64,000 nucleotides of DNA from Fidelibacterota bacterium. Lineage in GTDB: Bacteria; Fidelibacterota; UBA8477; JABMPR01. Shown here one piece after another: positions 8,439 to 16,453 of the stretch. A program made the position numbers and the translations under genes. The DNA lies in contig JAJRSW010000012.1 in the NCBI GenBank assembly GCA_024278595.1, positions 21,421 through 85,420 on the forward strand, read 5' to 3'. Each line of letters starts with the position of its first letter. Position 1 is the stretch's first letter. The notes beneath the pieces were generated by a model. It was not told the origin of the DNA. It ran no database searches and saw only the letters and a program-made list of their open reading frames with translations.

Positions 8439-9260
8439 TTAACGGAAGAGAGAGAGTACTACTTGTGGTGCAGCATTTGCCTGGGCAAAGGATGAGATAG
8501 CAGTCTGCTGAAGAATCTGCAGCTTCATCACTTCCATTTGTTCCTTGGCAAAATCAGCATCTTCCACCGATGAGCGGATAGCTTCGGTATTGGTTGAAGC
8601 AACCGACAGGGTCTGTTCCTTGGAAGCCAAGCGAACCTTATACTCACCAACGTCCTGGATCTTACTAGCAAGCGTATCGATCGCAGTTGAAACAGTCGTA
8701 ATGGCAGTACTGGCACCATTGGCCGTTGACAGATTGATTGCATTAATACTTAATGCAGCAGAATCTGAATCACCCAGTGCGATAGCCAATTGATCTGAGC
8801 CACCCTCACCAGTGTGGAATGAACCGGAATAGGTACCATCGATGAGACTACTGCCATTAAAGGTGGTCTCGGAGACAATATCCTCGATCTCAGCTACCAG
8901 TGCGGATACTTGATCATTGATTGCAGTACGTTGGGTACTGGACAGTGAGTAATCAGCTGCCTGGGTTGCTTTTTCTTTGACGGTCTGGAGAATATCCATG
9001 ATATTCTGATAACCACCTTCAGCAACATTCAGTACGTTTTTAGCTTGACTTACATTTTGCAATGCAACATCCAAACCACGTTTTCTGGTCTCCAGGCTGC
9101 GAGCTAACTGATAACCGGCTGGATCATCTGCAGCTGAGTTGATCTTTTTGCCTGTTGCCAGACGCATTTGATGCGTTGCCATTTTATCACTGATATTCGC
9201 CAGTGAATTCATGTTCTGCATCGCTTGAATGTTCGAGTAAATCCTCATTAGTTCACTCAT
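8439..9260 (-). CDS. fliC: Flagellin (copy 1)
   Basis: A short, 273-residue flagellin, the filament subunit. The N-terminal D0/D1 region (LATGKKINSAADDPAGYQLA) and C-terminal D0 region (EDADFAKEQMEVMKLQILQQTA, ending QVVLSLFR) are canonical, while the surface-exposed D2/D3 domains are almost missing, leaving a small variable stretch around residues 150-200. It is highly similar along its whole length to the second flagellin at 10224-11045, implying a recent duplication. The ribosome binding site AAGGAGG lies at ideal spacing. A sigma-28-type promoter, a leader hairpin and a strong terminator flank it. Confidence 0.95.
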   Translation of the reverse strand: MSELMRIYSNIQAMQNMNSLANISDKMATHQMRLATGKKINSAADDPAGYQLARSLETRKRGLDVALQNVSQAKNVLNVAEGGYQNIMDILQTVKEKATQAADYSLSSTQRTAINDQVSALVAEIEDIVSETTFNGSSLIDGTYSGSFHTGEGGSDQLAIALGDSDSAALSINAINLSTANGASTAITTVSTAIDTLASKIQDVGEYKVRLASKEQTLSVASTNTEAIRSSVEDADFAKEQMEVMKLQILQQTAISSFAQANAAPQVVLSLFR

Positions 9261-9265
9261 TTGAA

Positions 9266-9298
9266 ACCTCCTTGTTTAGGAATGGGCTTCCTTGCCCA
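9266..9298 (-). promoter_or_regulatory. Candidate CsrA-binding leader of flagellin 1
   Basis: Minus-strand hairpin at 9283-9298 has a 5-bp stem TGGGC/GCCCA and loop AAGGAA; it sits just upstream of the ribosome binding site ACAAGGAGGT (9266-9275), which supplies a second GGA. The same arrangement precedes flagellin 2 with a different stem sequence but the identical loop. GGA in a hairpin loop plus GGA in the ribosome binding site is the known pattern by which CsrA represses flagellin translation in other bacteria. Confidence 0.6.
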
Positions 9299-9377
9299 CG
9301 TTGACGGTGATTGTGTTACGGTTTCAGGCTCCGTCACTTCCTCATATAAAACCGTGTTCAAAAAACCTTCACCCCGA

Positions 9378-9404
9378 ATATCGCCTAAGCGGGCTAATCA
9401 TTAG
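9378..9404 (-). promoter_or_regulatory. Sigma-28-type promoter of flagellin 1
   Basis: On the minus strand CTAA, then 15 bases, then GGCGATAT (9378-9385). This matches the flagellar TAAA-N15-GCCGATAA consensus imperfectly but has the exact spacing of the better site before flagellin 2. It would give a leader of about 110 bases. Confidence 0.55.
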
Positions 9405-9736
9405 TTATTAGAGGATAACTGGTGGTGTCAGCGATTCAGGTGAAAAATATTTATTACTATTAATGAGGATTAGATCAATAATGATAGTCAACAGTATGAA
9501 TACACACTATTCACCGCTTTATCATAGATTTTGCTACTGATAAATAAAATACGATAATATTCAGGAAGGCTCTTAAGCCAGCTTCCATACCACCCAGCGA
9601 TAATGATAGACACTGGGGCTGACTGGGATATTGATCTGATGGATATTCTCCAAATGGAAAAGACTTATCCTGCAGGAGGTCAGGGTGATGAAGGGCAGAG
9701 TTGCGGGGTTCTCAGAGCTATTATTAATCCGGCGGA

Positions 9737-9829
9737 TAATAAGTGTGTCTCCCTGAGCTCGTCGAAGGGTCTACACAGGCGGTTTACATGAAATCCAGCT
9801 TTAAACATTAATGTCCGCCAGTTTAATAT
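9737..9829 (+). repeat. 93-base dispersed intergenic repeat, copy 1 (R1a)
   Basis: This stretch is almost identical, over 93 bases with only a few mismatches, to the reverse complement of 37084-37176. It contains the quasi-palindrome CCCTGAGCTCGTCGAAGGG and ends in ATTAATGTCCGCCAG. Both copies lie in gene-free DNA. It is too short to encode a transposase and may be a miniature mobile element or structured RNA unit. Confidence 0.85.
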
Positions 9830-9911
9830 ACCATTTCTTTGTGAGGAGGTTTAAAGTGTTGAACACACGACAGGACTCAGAGGGAATCAAACTGGGGTTG
9901 TTGGACCGGGA

Positions 9912-9940
9912 CAAAAAAACCCCCAAGTCTCCTTGAGGGT
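9912..9940 (-). terminator. Rho-independent terminator after the excisionase-like gene
   Basis: On the minus strand an 8-bp stem CCCTCAAG/CTTGGGGG with a GAGA loop is followed by TTTTTTTG. It lies about 25 bases after the stop codon of the small DNA-binding gene and ends the flagellin 2 transcript. Confidence 0.85.
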
Positions 9941-9964
9941 CTTATGATGACAAGAGCAGTCTAG

Positions 9965-10159
9965 CTAGTGATTGATCTCCTTTAGTTTCTCAGTCAGTAT
10001 TTCATCAAACATTCGATCCAGGTGATCTTTCTTAACCTTCCATTGACCTCCTAACTTCAGGCCGGGAATCTTTCCCTGCTGTACCAGGCGGTAAACGGTC
10101 TGCTCCTTGATTTTCAAATAACCAGCTACATCTTTGATAGTCATAAAGCCGTTTGACAT
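9965..10159 (-). CDS. Excisionase-family helix-turn-helix DNA-binding protein
   Basis: A 64-residue protein made of a single MerR/excisionase-type winged helix (MTIKDVAGYLKIKEQTVYRLVQQGKI, then PGLKLGGQWKVKKDHLDRMF). Such proteins bend DNA for phage excision or act as small regulators. It has a strong ribosome binding site (AAAGGAGG) and begins 64 bases after flagellin 2 on the same strand, ahead of a strong terminator, so it is probably co-transcribed with that flagellin. No integrase is nearby, so a regulatory role seems likelier than excision. The target is unknown. Confidence 0.8.
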   Translation of the reverse strand: MSNGFMTIKDVAGYLKIKEQTVYRLVQQGKIPGLKLGGQWKVKKDHLDRMFDEILTEKLKEINH

Positions 10160-10223
10160 TTGTGCCTCCTTTCACAGATCAGAATACAAGGGAGATTGGT
10201 TGACCTCCCCTATTAGGTACTAT

Positions 10224-11045
10224 TTATCTGAAAAGTGAGAGAACGACCTGGGGTGCCGAGTTGGCTTGGACTAAGGATGAAACCGCAGTCTGTTGCAGGA
10301 TCTGCAACTTCATCACTTCCATCTGTTCCTTGGCAAAATCAGCATCTTCGATCACACTCCTGGTAGCTTCAGCATTCGTCACTGCCACTGAGAGGGTCCG
10401 TTCCTTTGAGGCCAACCGAACCTTATACTCACCAACGTCCTGGATCTTACCAGCCAAGTTATCGATAGCCGAGCTGGCAGTGGCAATTGCACCGCTGGCA
10501 CCGTTGGCAGTGGATAGATTAAGGGAATTAATACTCAAAGCAGATGAATCACTATTCTGTAAAGTGATGGTCAACTGATCGGAGGCACCTTCACCTGTGT
10601 GGAATGCACCCGCATACCCACCATCAATCAGACTATCACCGTTAAATGTGGTCTCCTCCACGATCTCTTCGATTTCCTCAATCAAAGCGGCTACTTGATC
10701 ATTGATGGAAGTACGCTGAGTAGTTGAAAGTGAATAGTCAGCAGCTTGGGTAGCTTTCTCTTTGATGGTCTGGAGAATATCCATGATATTCTGATATCCG
10801 CCTTCAGCTACATTCATGACATTTTTAGCCTGACTCACATTTTGAAGCGCAGCATCCAGCCCCCGACGCCTGGTCTCCAAGCTTCTTGCTAACTGATATC
10901 CAGCAGGATCCTCAGCTGCAGAATTGATCTTTTTACCGGTTGCCAAACGAAGTTGATGCATACCGATCTTTTCATTGATTTGACTCAATGAATTCATTGC
11001 CTGCATGGCTTGTACGTTTGCGTGAATTCTCATCAGGTCACTCAT
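10224..11045 (-). CDS. fliC: Flagellin (copy 2)
   Basis: A 273-residue flagellin, the same length as copy 1 and very similar throughout, with the D0/D1 ends conserved (LATGKKINSAAEDPAGYQLA; EDADFAKEQMEVMKLQILQQTA; final SLFR) and hardly any D2/D3. Differences concentrate in the middle, residues 130-200, the surface-exposed part. The ribosome binding site AAGGAGG is eight bases from the ATG. It has the best sigma-28 promoter in the window. Downstream there is only a weak GGGGAG/CTCCC stem, so transcription can continue into the excisionase-like gene. Confidence 0.95.
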   Translation of the reverse strand: MSDLMRIHANVQAMQAMNSLSQINEKIGMHQLRLATGKKINSAAEDPAGYQLARSLETRRRGLDAALQNVSQAKNVMNVAEGGYQNIMDILQTIKEKATQAADYSLSTTQRTSINDQVAALIEEIEEIVEETTFNGDSLIDGGYAGAFHTGEGASDQLTITLQNSDSSALSINSLNLSTANGASGAIATASSAIDNLAGKIQDVGEYKVRLASKERTLSVAVTNAEATRSVIEDADFAKEQMEVMKLQILQQTAVSSLVQANSAPQVVLSLFR

Positions 11046-11050
11046 TTTGA

Positions 11051-11083
11051 ACCTCCTTGTTTAAACAATGACTTCCTTGTCAT
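11051..11083 (-). promoter_or_regulatory. Candidate CsrA-binding leader of flagellin 2
   Basis: The minus-strand hairpin ATGAC-AAGGAA-GTCAT (11068-11083) precedes the ribosome binding site ACAAGGAGGT (11051-11060). ACAAGGAAGT in the loop is close to the known CsrA consensus ACARGGAUGU. The stem differs from the flagellin 1 leader but pairing and loop are kept, which supports a functional RNA structure. Confidence 0.65.
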
Positions 11084-11177
11084 CTTTCACGATCTTTATT
11101 CTCTCTCGTTAGACTGTGATCGTTGTCAGTCTGGTTGGTGCTTGGTAAATTTCAATAAACTTCAACACTCAACCATA

Positions 11178-11204
11178 CTATCGGGGATGGATGCACATTC
11201 TTTA
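11178..11204 (-). promoter_or_regulatory. Sigma-28 promoter of flagellin 2
   Basis: TAAA, exactly 15 bases, then CCCGATAG on the minus strand: a near-consensus flagellar sigma-28 promoter. The start site would give a leader of about 125 bases containing the candidate CsrA hairpin. Confidence 0.8.
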
Positions 11205-11701
11205 ATACTTTTCAATAATGATTAATATATTCTGATGATATTTAGTAAATATCGATAATATTTAACTAGAATTAATGCTTTATAAAATCTGTATGCTACT
11301 GAATATATTACTGTTACGCCAGCCTAGCAGTCAACCCTATATTGACGCAACCAAGCCTCGCCTAGCATATTACTCCGGCGAACATTAGTCGCAGACTAAA
11401 GGTTATTATTTTGGGAGGCGAGGCCGCAGAGCGTTGCATTGAGCTCGCCGAAATGGCGCATAGTGTTGTTATTTATTACTTTACGTGTATTTGTCGTAAG
11501 CAGTTGTATTTAATGTTATAGGCATACTATGTGATTTTCTAAATACTTTTTGCGAGGTCATCAAGCTTGACTGGACACTAGTATTTTTACCCATCCTGGA
11601 TCAAGCTAATATCACAATTGAATATTCATCTGAACAATTGAGTGACTATATTAAACCGGTAATTTATTGATTTTCAGTACTGAAGCTGATAGGATTTCTG
11701 A
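11205..11701. other. AT-rich intergenic region
   Basis: About 500 bases between the flagellin 2 promoter and the response regulator gene. Besides repeat R2a I see no gene. The rightward promoter of the response regulator must lie in the last 230 bases, but no clear consensus is visible. Confidence 0.5.
11345..11465 (+). repeat. Dispersed intergenic repeat, family R2, copy a
   Basis: About 60 bases from 11368 (TATTACTCCGG, ACATTAGTCGCA, ACTAAAG, TATTATTTTGGGA) match the reverse complement of 27392-27444. A GC-rich inverted repeat follows (GGCGAG at 11417, CTCGCC at 11444). The left flank ACGCAACCAAG and GCATATTA also occur before repeat R1b near 37035-37090, tying the two families together. 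No coding potential is seen. Confidence 0.75.
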
Positions 11702-12268
11702 ATGAAAATACTGGTAGTTGACGATATAAAATACAACGGCATCCTGGTTGTTATGGAACTCAGACACCTGGGACATGAGGTTATTTTTGTACTCTCTGGT
11801 ATCGAAGCTCTGCGAGAGATAGCCACACCTCGATCCAATTTTGATCTGGTAGTGACCGATTTAATGATGCCCAATATGGACGGTATCGATCTGTTTAAAA
11901 ACACTAATAATCTACCTCAGTTTAAGGACAATGCCCTTAATACACTGCCCCCATTCATCCTGCTTACCGCCTCAACAGATGTGAATCGACTGGTCGAAGC
12001 CAAGCTGATTGGTTTTTCCGACATCCTGTTAAAACCACTGGATAAACTGCGCCTGGGGGCAGCTCTGGACAACATCGTCAGTCAACAGGTGACCTTTGAG
12101 CGCACCCTGGGACAAACCCTGGAGTCAATCAAAGAAATGGTTTCCCAGATCAAATCCAGGCAGGATCTTGATTCGGCAAAAACCACCGCTGGATACCTGC
12201 AGGTTATTGTCAGCGATCTATATGCCTTTGTTGAAGCGGAAGACCCCGATGACACTTTTGAAGCTTAA
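11702..12268 (+). CDS. CheY-like response regulator with helical tail
   Basis: This 188-residue protein starts with a receiver domain (MKILVVDD acidic pair, phospho-acceptor Asp in VVTDLMMPNMDG, conserved Thr in ILLTAS, Lys in LLKPLD) followed by about 60 helical residues without a recognisable DNA-binding or enzymatic domain. The acidic pair is intact, so it should be phosphorylatable. AGGA lies seven bases before the ATG. The next gene starts 13 bases downstream. Its kinase and output are unknown; the tail may dimerise or bind a partner. Confidence 0.85.
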   Translation: MKILVVDDIKYNGILVVMELRHLGHEVIFVLSGIEALREIATPRSNFDLVVTDLMMPNMDGIDLFKNTNNLPQFKDNALNTLPPFILLTASTDVNRLVEAKLIGFSDILLKPLDKLRLGAALDNIVSQQVTFERTLGQTLESIKEMVSQIKSRQDLDSAKTTAGYLQVIVSDLYAFVEAEDPDDTFEA

Positions 12269-12281
12269 TGGAACATGATCT

Positions 12282-12773
12282 ATGACGATTAGCTGGAAAA
12301 AAACCTGGGCTGTATGGTATTTTGGCTTTACAAAAATTCCATTGATCCTGTACGTTCGTCCCAAGGTCCAGATCCTCAATAGCGAGCAATGTATTATTCA
12401 TATCCCGCTCAAACGCCGCACCCGGAATCATCTTAACAGTTTATATTTCGGGTCACTGGCTATCGGTGCGGACCTGGCCAGCGGCTTGTTGGCCATGGAG
12501 TTGATCGCAACCAGCAACCGGCGCATCAGCTTGGTATTTAAAGATCTACAGGCAGATTTTCTAAAACGGGTGGACGCAGATGCATGCTTTACCTGCCAGG
12601 ATGGCGCAAAGGTCAGCTCACTGATCCAGAAGGTATTGGAAACCGGTGAACGACACCATGAGACTCTGAAAGTCCTGGTCACTGCCCCGGAAAAGTATGG
12701 AGCAGAGGTTCTGGCTGAGTTTTCTCTGACTCTTTCGTTAAAAGTTAAAGAGGAGCCTGGTTTACCGGCCTAA
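12282..12773 (+). CDS. DUF4442 hotdog-fold protein
   Basis: The 163-residue protein matches the DUF4442 group of hotdog-fold proteins, relatives of acyl-CoA thioesterases: the segment RRTRNHLNSLYFGSLAIGAD is the signature, with N and the following helix at the usual active-site position. A thioesterase activity is an inference from the fold. The last residues form a short, proline-ending tail. Its stop codon overlaps the stop region of the convergent S41 protease gene by four bases. It probably shares a message with the upstream response regulator, though their functions have no obvious link. Confidence 0.75.
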   Translation: MTISWKKTWAVWYFGFTKIPLILYVRPKVQILNSEQCIIHIPLKRRTRNHLNSLYFGSLAIGADLASGLLAMELIATSNRRISLVFKDLQADFLKRVDADACFTCQDGAKVSSLIQKVLETGERHHETLKVLVTAPEKYGAEVLAEFSLTLSLKVKEEPGLPA

Positions 12774-14422
12774 TTGTCCTTTTGGGCGAGTATCGCGCTC
12801 AACTCGTTTGCTGAGGCTAACAATTCTATGGCTTTGATCACCACTGGGTCATGCTTCAATGAAGCTGCCACGCGGGCACCATTCCCACCAACAACGTTAG
12901 CGATCTCTGTTTCCAATCCATTAAGAATCTGGAGTCTGATCGCCTGGACCTCCTCCTGCTGTTGTACGAACTCCAAAGCTTCCATTTCGGTCTTTAACCT
13001 TTGAAGCTCAGGATATATGGAGCTGCTTGAGTCAATCAGATCATCAGTCCTAGCGATCCAGCGCTGTAGATCACTGGGTGGAAACGTACCATGACCTTCC
13101 ATCCAAACATAGAAACTATCTACCTGACTGTCAGCCAGGTGGTGGGGTAAAGTAAGACCAGGGTTATGCTCCCCATATTCCAGGGCATATTTAAAGAAAA
13201 GTCGCTTTCTCCAAAGATTTCGTTCCAGACTACTCATGTTCAGATCCTTGACCTCCAGATCCGGGCTTACACCTCCTCCAGATGCAAAACGTCGATGATT
13301 GCCTGAAAAATAATCCTGGTCACCGTTGGGTAGCAGGTCTTCATAAATAATGTCAGCTGCGATCTCCCGTTTTTGAATCAATCGTCCACTGGGCAAATAG
13401 TATTTTGCAGTAGTCAGTTTCAGCCTGGTTTCAGGTGTGAGACGGGTGACTGTCTGGACCAGACCCTTTCCAAAGGTCGATTCGCCGATGACCACTGCAC
13501 GATCATAATCTTGCAGGATGCCAGAAAGTATCTCAGAGGCAGATGCAGAGCCCCCATCCACCAGGACGGCCAGGGGAAGATTTTCATCCACAATAGGATT
13601 GCGCCGGGCATGGTATTTTTTATTTGCTTGGCGAACCCGACCACGTGTTTCCAGCAGGAGATCGCCTTTTTCGATAAAAAGGTCCGCACTCATGAGGGCG
13701 GCACTGAGCAATCCGCCTGGATTTCCACGTAGATCGATGATAAGAGCATTCAAATGGGTCTTACTCAGCTTGCGAATGGCCTGCTCCAGATCTTCTGCTG
13801 AGAATTTTGAGAAGTTGGATAGTTTCACATAACCCGTCCGTCCCTCCAGGAGACCTGAATAACCCACATCAGGAACTTTGATCAATTCACGTTCCAATTC
13901 AAAGGTCAGGAGGTCGTGCTCACCTGCACGCTTGATCAGTAGTCGCAGTAAGGATCCTTTTTTCCCGCGGACCATTCGTGCGGCTTGATCCAGATCCAGC
14001 TTTTTGGTCCAGACCGAGTCGATCTTGACGATCCGATCGCCAGCATGAATTCCCTGGCGGTAAGCCGGAGTTCCGTCCATGGGTGCTATAACGATCAGGG
14101 TATCATTCATTCGGCCGAGATGCATCCCAACGCCACCATATTCGCCAGTGGTGATGGCATCCAGACGATAGGAGTTATTGTCGTTAATATGCTGAGAATA
14201 GGGATCCAGTTCACGGAGCATGCCTGAGATGGCAGCCTGGGAAAGTTTCTCCGGGTCGATCTCAGCTACATACCGATCCAGGATAGTTTGATAGACCTTT
14301 TTGATCACCGCCTCACCCTCCACCCGCTCAGCCTTTGATTGAGTGAATAGGGTAGCGGACCACACCGTGAGCAAACCAAGGGCCAGGAGAGGGAGTGCGC
14401 TGCTTCTGAATTTCACAATCAA
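12770..14422 (-). CDS. S41 family carboxy-terminal processing protease (PDZ domain)
   Basis: A 550-residue periplasmic protease with an N-terminal signal anchor (LPLLALGLLTVWSATLF), a PDZ domain (about 85-180; GVGMHLGRMNDTLIVIAPMDG) and the S41 catalytic domain. The nucleophile Ser lies in GGSASASEI and the general-base Lys in STFGKGLVQT. Such Ctp proteases trim unfolded or C-terminally tagged periplasmic proteins. The start is a TTG overlapping the tmk stop (AATTGATTG). A roughly 130-residue C-terminal helical extension follows the catalytic domain. It is the last gene of a four-gene overlapping operon. Confidence 0.9.
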   Translation of the reverse strand: MIVKFRSSALPLLALGLLTVWSATLFTQSKAERVEGEAVIKKVYQTILDRYVAEIDPEKLSQAAISGMLRELDPYSQHINDNNSYRLDAITTGEYGGVGMHLGRMNDTLIVIAPMDGTPAYRQGIHAGDRIVKIDSVWTKKLDLDQAARMVRGKKGSLLRLLIKRAGEHDLLTFELERELIKVPDVGYSGLLEGRTGYVKLSNFSKFSAEDLEQAIRKLSKTHLNALIIDLRGNPGGLLSAALMSADLFIEKGDLLLETRGRVRQANKKYHARRNPIVDENLPLAVLVDGGSASASEILSGILQDYDRAVVIGESTFGKGLVQTVTRLTPETRLKLTTAKYYLPSGRLIQKREIAADIIYEDLLPNGDQDYFSGNHRRFASGGGVSPDLEVKDLNMSSLERNLWRKRLFFKYALEYGEHNPGLTLPHHLADSQVDSFYVWMEGHGTFPPSDLQRWIARTDDLIDSSSSIYPELQRLKTEMEALEFVQQQEEVQAIRLQILNGLETEIANVVGGNGARVAASLKHDPVVIKAIELLASANELSAILAQKDN

Positions 14423-15048
14423 TTAGCCAGTATATGATTGACCCGTGAAAGGATCTGCTGCTTTAAAGCCTCAATTGTATCCCGCCCGTCCAACACCAAA
14501 AACCGATGAGCCTCTTCGCTGGCCAGCTTTAGATAACCGTCTCGAGTACGTTGCTTAAATTCTACGTTTTCTGCTTCCAAACGATCTAATTCACGTTGAT
14601 CCATCCGATCTTCAGCAGTTTTCAGGGGGGTGTCTACCAGGATGGTCAGGTCTGGCCCTACTGATCCAATAGCGACCTCAGCTACTTTCAGGATACTCGT
14701 CAGATCCAGATCTCTGCCATAGCCTTGATAAGCGATCGTGCTGTCAACAAACCGATCAAGCAAAACGATCTCACCTCGATCCAGAGCCGGGCCTACCTTT
14801 TCAGTGATCAGTTGACTTCGACTGGAAAAATAGAGCAGCATTTCAGTAATATGGCTCATTTCAACATTATCTTTGTCAAGCAGGATATCCCTGATTTTTT
14901 CAGATATCCTGGTGCCACCCGGTTCTCTAAAAAGGTGGACCGCATACCCCCTATCCAGCAGATCATGGTATAACATCTTGCATTGAGTGGATTTTCCAGA
15001 CCCATCAATACCCTCAAAGCTGATGAAAAGTGGTCGGGGTGATCTCAT
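14419..15048 (-). CDS. tmk: Thymidylate kinase
   Basis: Tmk phosphorylates dTMP to dTDP. The 209-residue protein shows the P-loop FEGIDGSGKST, the DRx motif LLDRFVDSTIAYQGYGR and LTILVDTP, all standard for bacterial enzymes, and normal length. ATGA overlaps link it to the upstream membrane-protein gene and it overlaps the downstream protease start by four bases. Confidence 0.95.
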   Translation of the reverse strand: MRSPRPLFISFEGIDGSGKSTQCKMLYHDLLDRGYAVHLFREPGGTRISEKIRDILLDKDNVEMSHITEMLLYFSSRSQLITEKVGPALDRGEIVLLDRFVDSTIAYQGYGRDLDLTSILKVAEVAIGSVGPDLTILVDTPLKTAEDRMDQRELDRLEAENVEFKQRTRDGYLKLASEEAHRFLVLDGRDTIEALKQQILSRVNHILAN

Positions 15049-15671
15049 TTTTTCGTTTTAGCCATCTGGATCAAGATCCATATATAATCATAGAAAGACA
15101 AAGCTGCCATTAACCAGGGAAGCAGCACAACAAACAGATAGGCTCTTTCCCCGGGCCAGGCGCCCAAAAGGGTAAACAAGAATATTATACCCATTCGATC
15201 CCATCTCAGGAAATACAGTCTGGGAATATGAATGGCCATGAGATCGTATTTCATCTGGAGATTGGTCAATAGATATAATCCAGATATCCCAATTAAAGCA
15301 GCTGCACCCGTCCACCAGTGCCCCTGAAAAGCCATGTGTAAAGCCAGAGCAAATACCAGGGGTAATTCTTCGATAAAATGTTTGAAGCGATTGGCAGGGA
15401 CGGATCGATCCACAAATAAATGTAAATTCAACTGATCAAGGAAAAGCCAGAGGGCAACCAGGATGGCGGTTGAAAAATAAGCTCCAAAAAGCAGGGTGAG
15501 CATTCCCAACCCCTCGACACCGTAGCGTAACCTGGCCATCCAGGCGGCATCAATCTCACTATTCTTGAGTTGAGTGATGGCATAGTTGAGCAGTTTCTTT
15601 AGCAATTTCTGGGCAAAGCGTGGATAATTAAAATCATCCCGGGCATATTCAAATGCTTTGTCGGTTGTCAT
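15045..15671 (-). CDS. Integral membrane protein of unknown function
   Basis: This 208-residue protein has a soluble N-terminal third and about four to five hydrophobic helices (from residue 55 to the end). I do not recognise the family; it lacks the D-G-x2-A-R signature of CDP-alcohol phosphotransferases, which it superficially resembles in size. It is translationally coupled to rsmI upstream and tmk downstream by four-base overlaps, so its amount is tied to housekeeping genes. Confidence 0.7.
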   Translation of the reverse strand: MTTDKAFEYARDDFNYPRFAQKLLKKLLNYAITQLKNSEIDAAWMARLRYGVEGLGMLTLLFGAYFSTAILVALWLFLDQLNLHLFVDRSVPANRFKHFIEELPLVFALALHMAFQGHWWTGAAALIGISGLYLLTNLQMKYDLMAIHIPRLYFLRWDRMGIIFLFTLLGAWPGERAYLFVVLLPWLMAALSFYDYIWILIQMAKTKK

Positions 15672-16345
15672 CCTGGTTTCCCTCCGATCATAATAACTAC
15701 TTCACCTTTTATGCTGCGTGTGTCTAACTGTTCCCTGATCTCTGAAACCGAGCCTCGAATAAATTCTTCGAATTTCTTGGTGATCTCCCGCCCGATTACC
15801 ACCGGTCGCTCTCCCATGTACTCGCTGATATCCCTGAGGGTCCGGCCGACCCGATGAGGAGATTCATACAATATCAGGGTCCGGGGGTCTTCGGCCAGTA
15901 TTTTCATGCGGGTCTGTCGTCCTTTTTTACGGGGCAGGAACCCCTCAAATGTAAATCGATCAGATGGCAATCCGGCAGCTACCAATGCTGCCAGCATAGC
16001 TGATGGACCTGGGATCGGCACCACTTCCAGTCCTTGCCGGACTGCCGCCCGAACCAGATAAAACCCCGGGTCACTGATGAGCGGGGTTCCAGCATCCGAG
16101 ATCAAAGCCAGATCATCACCATGCTCCAGTTTACGCAATAGACCGGGAGTGGCCTGTTCCTTGTTATGATCATGGTAAGACAACATGGGGGTCTTGATCT
16201 CATAGTGTTTTAACAACACACCGGAAACCCGGGTATCCTCAGCGGCAATCAGATCTACCTTTTTTAAAGTATCCACAGCCCGAAAGGTAAAATCAGCAAG
16301 ATTACCAATAGGTGTAGAGACAATATATAGTTTTCCAGCAGGCAT
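15668..16345 (-). CDS. rsmI: 16S rRNA (cytidine-1402-2'-O)-methyltransferase
   Basis: RsmI methylates the 2'-hydroxyl of C1402 in 16S rRNA. Conserved blocks are visible: LYIVSTPIGNLADFTFRA at the start, AAEDTRVSGVLLKHY, LISDAGTPLISDPGF and the SAM-binding PIPGPSAMLAALVAAGLPSD, then FLPRKKGRQ. The 225-residue length lacks the small C-terminal domain found in longer homologues. First gene of the rsmI-membrane protein-tmk-protease operon. Confidence 0.93.
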   Translation of the reverse strand: MPAGKLYIVSTPIGNLADFTFRAVDTLKKVDLIAAEDTRVSGVLLKHYEIKTPMLSYHDHNKEQATPGLLRKLEHGDDLALISDAGTPLISDPGFYLVRAAVRQGLEVVPIPGPSAMLAALVAAGLPSDRFTFEGFLPRKKGRQTRMKILAEDPRTLILYESPHRVGRTLRDISEYMGERPVVIGREITKKFEEFIRGSVSEIREQLDTRSIKGEVVIMIGGKPG

Positions 16346-16361
16346 TTATTCAATTTAACTG

Positions 16362-16386
16362 CCACGAAGACACGAAGTCACAAAGT
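16362..16386. repeat. Short CACGAAG-type repeat
   Basis: Three near-tandem units (CACGAAGA, CACGAAGT, CACAAAGT) in the 108-base gap before rsmI. The same unit recurs in inverted arrangement at 37296-37430. Confidence 0.6.
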
Positions 16387-16453
16387 TTCACTAAATCTTT
16401 GAAGAGCTATTTATTCGGGATCTTTCGGGTCTTCCTGATTTTGGGGCAATAAT

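Larger units (their letters stand above)
9261..9964. other. Intergenic region between flagellin 1 and the excisionase-like gene
   Basis: About 700 bases without a credible gene. It contains the flagellin 1 leader and promoter, a 93-base dispersed repeat (9737-9829) and the terminator at 9912-9940. A 62-codon open frame at 9603-9791 runs into the repeat and shows no family resemblance, so I do not call it. Confidence 0.6.

Noticed and set aside
9603..9791. 62-codon open frame in the flagellin gap
   Set aside because: Runs into a dispersed repeat, lacks a ribosome binding site and has no recognisable motif.
9965..10159. Prophage remnant around the excisionase-like gene
   Set aside because: No integrase, phage structural gene or att-like repeat lies near; co-transcription with flagellin fits better.
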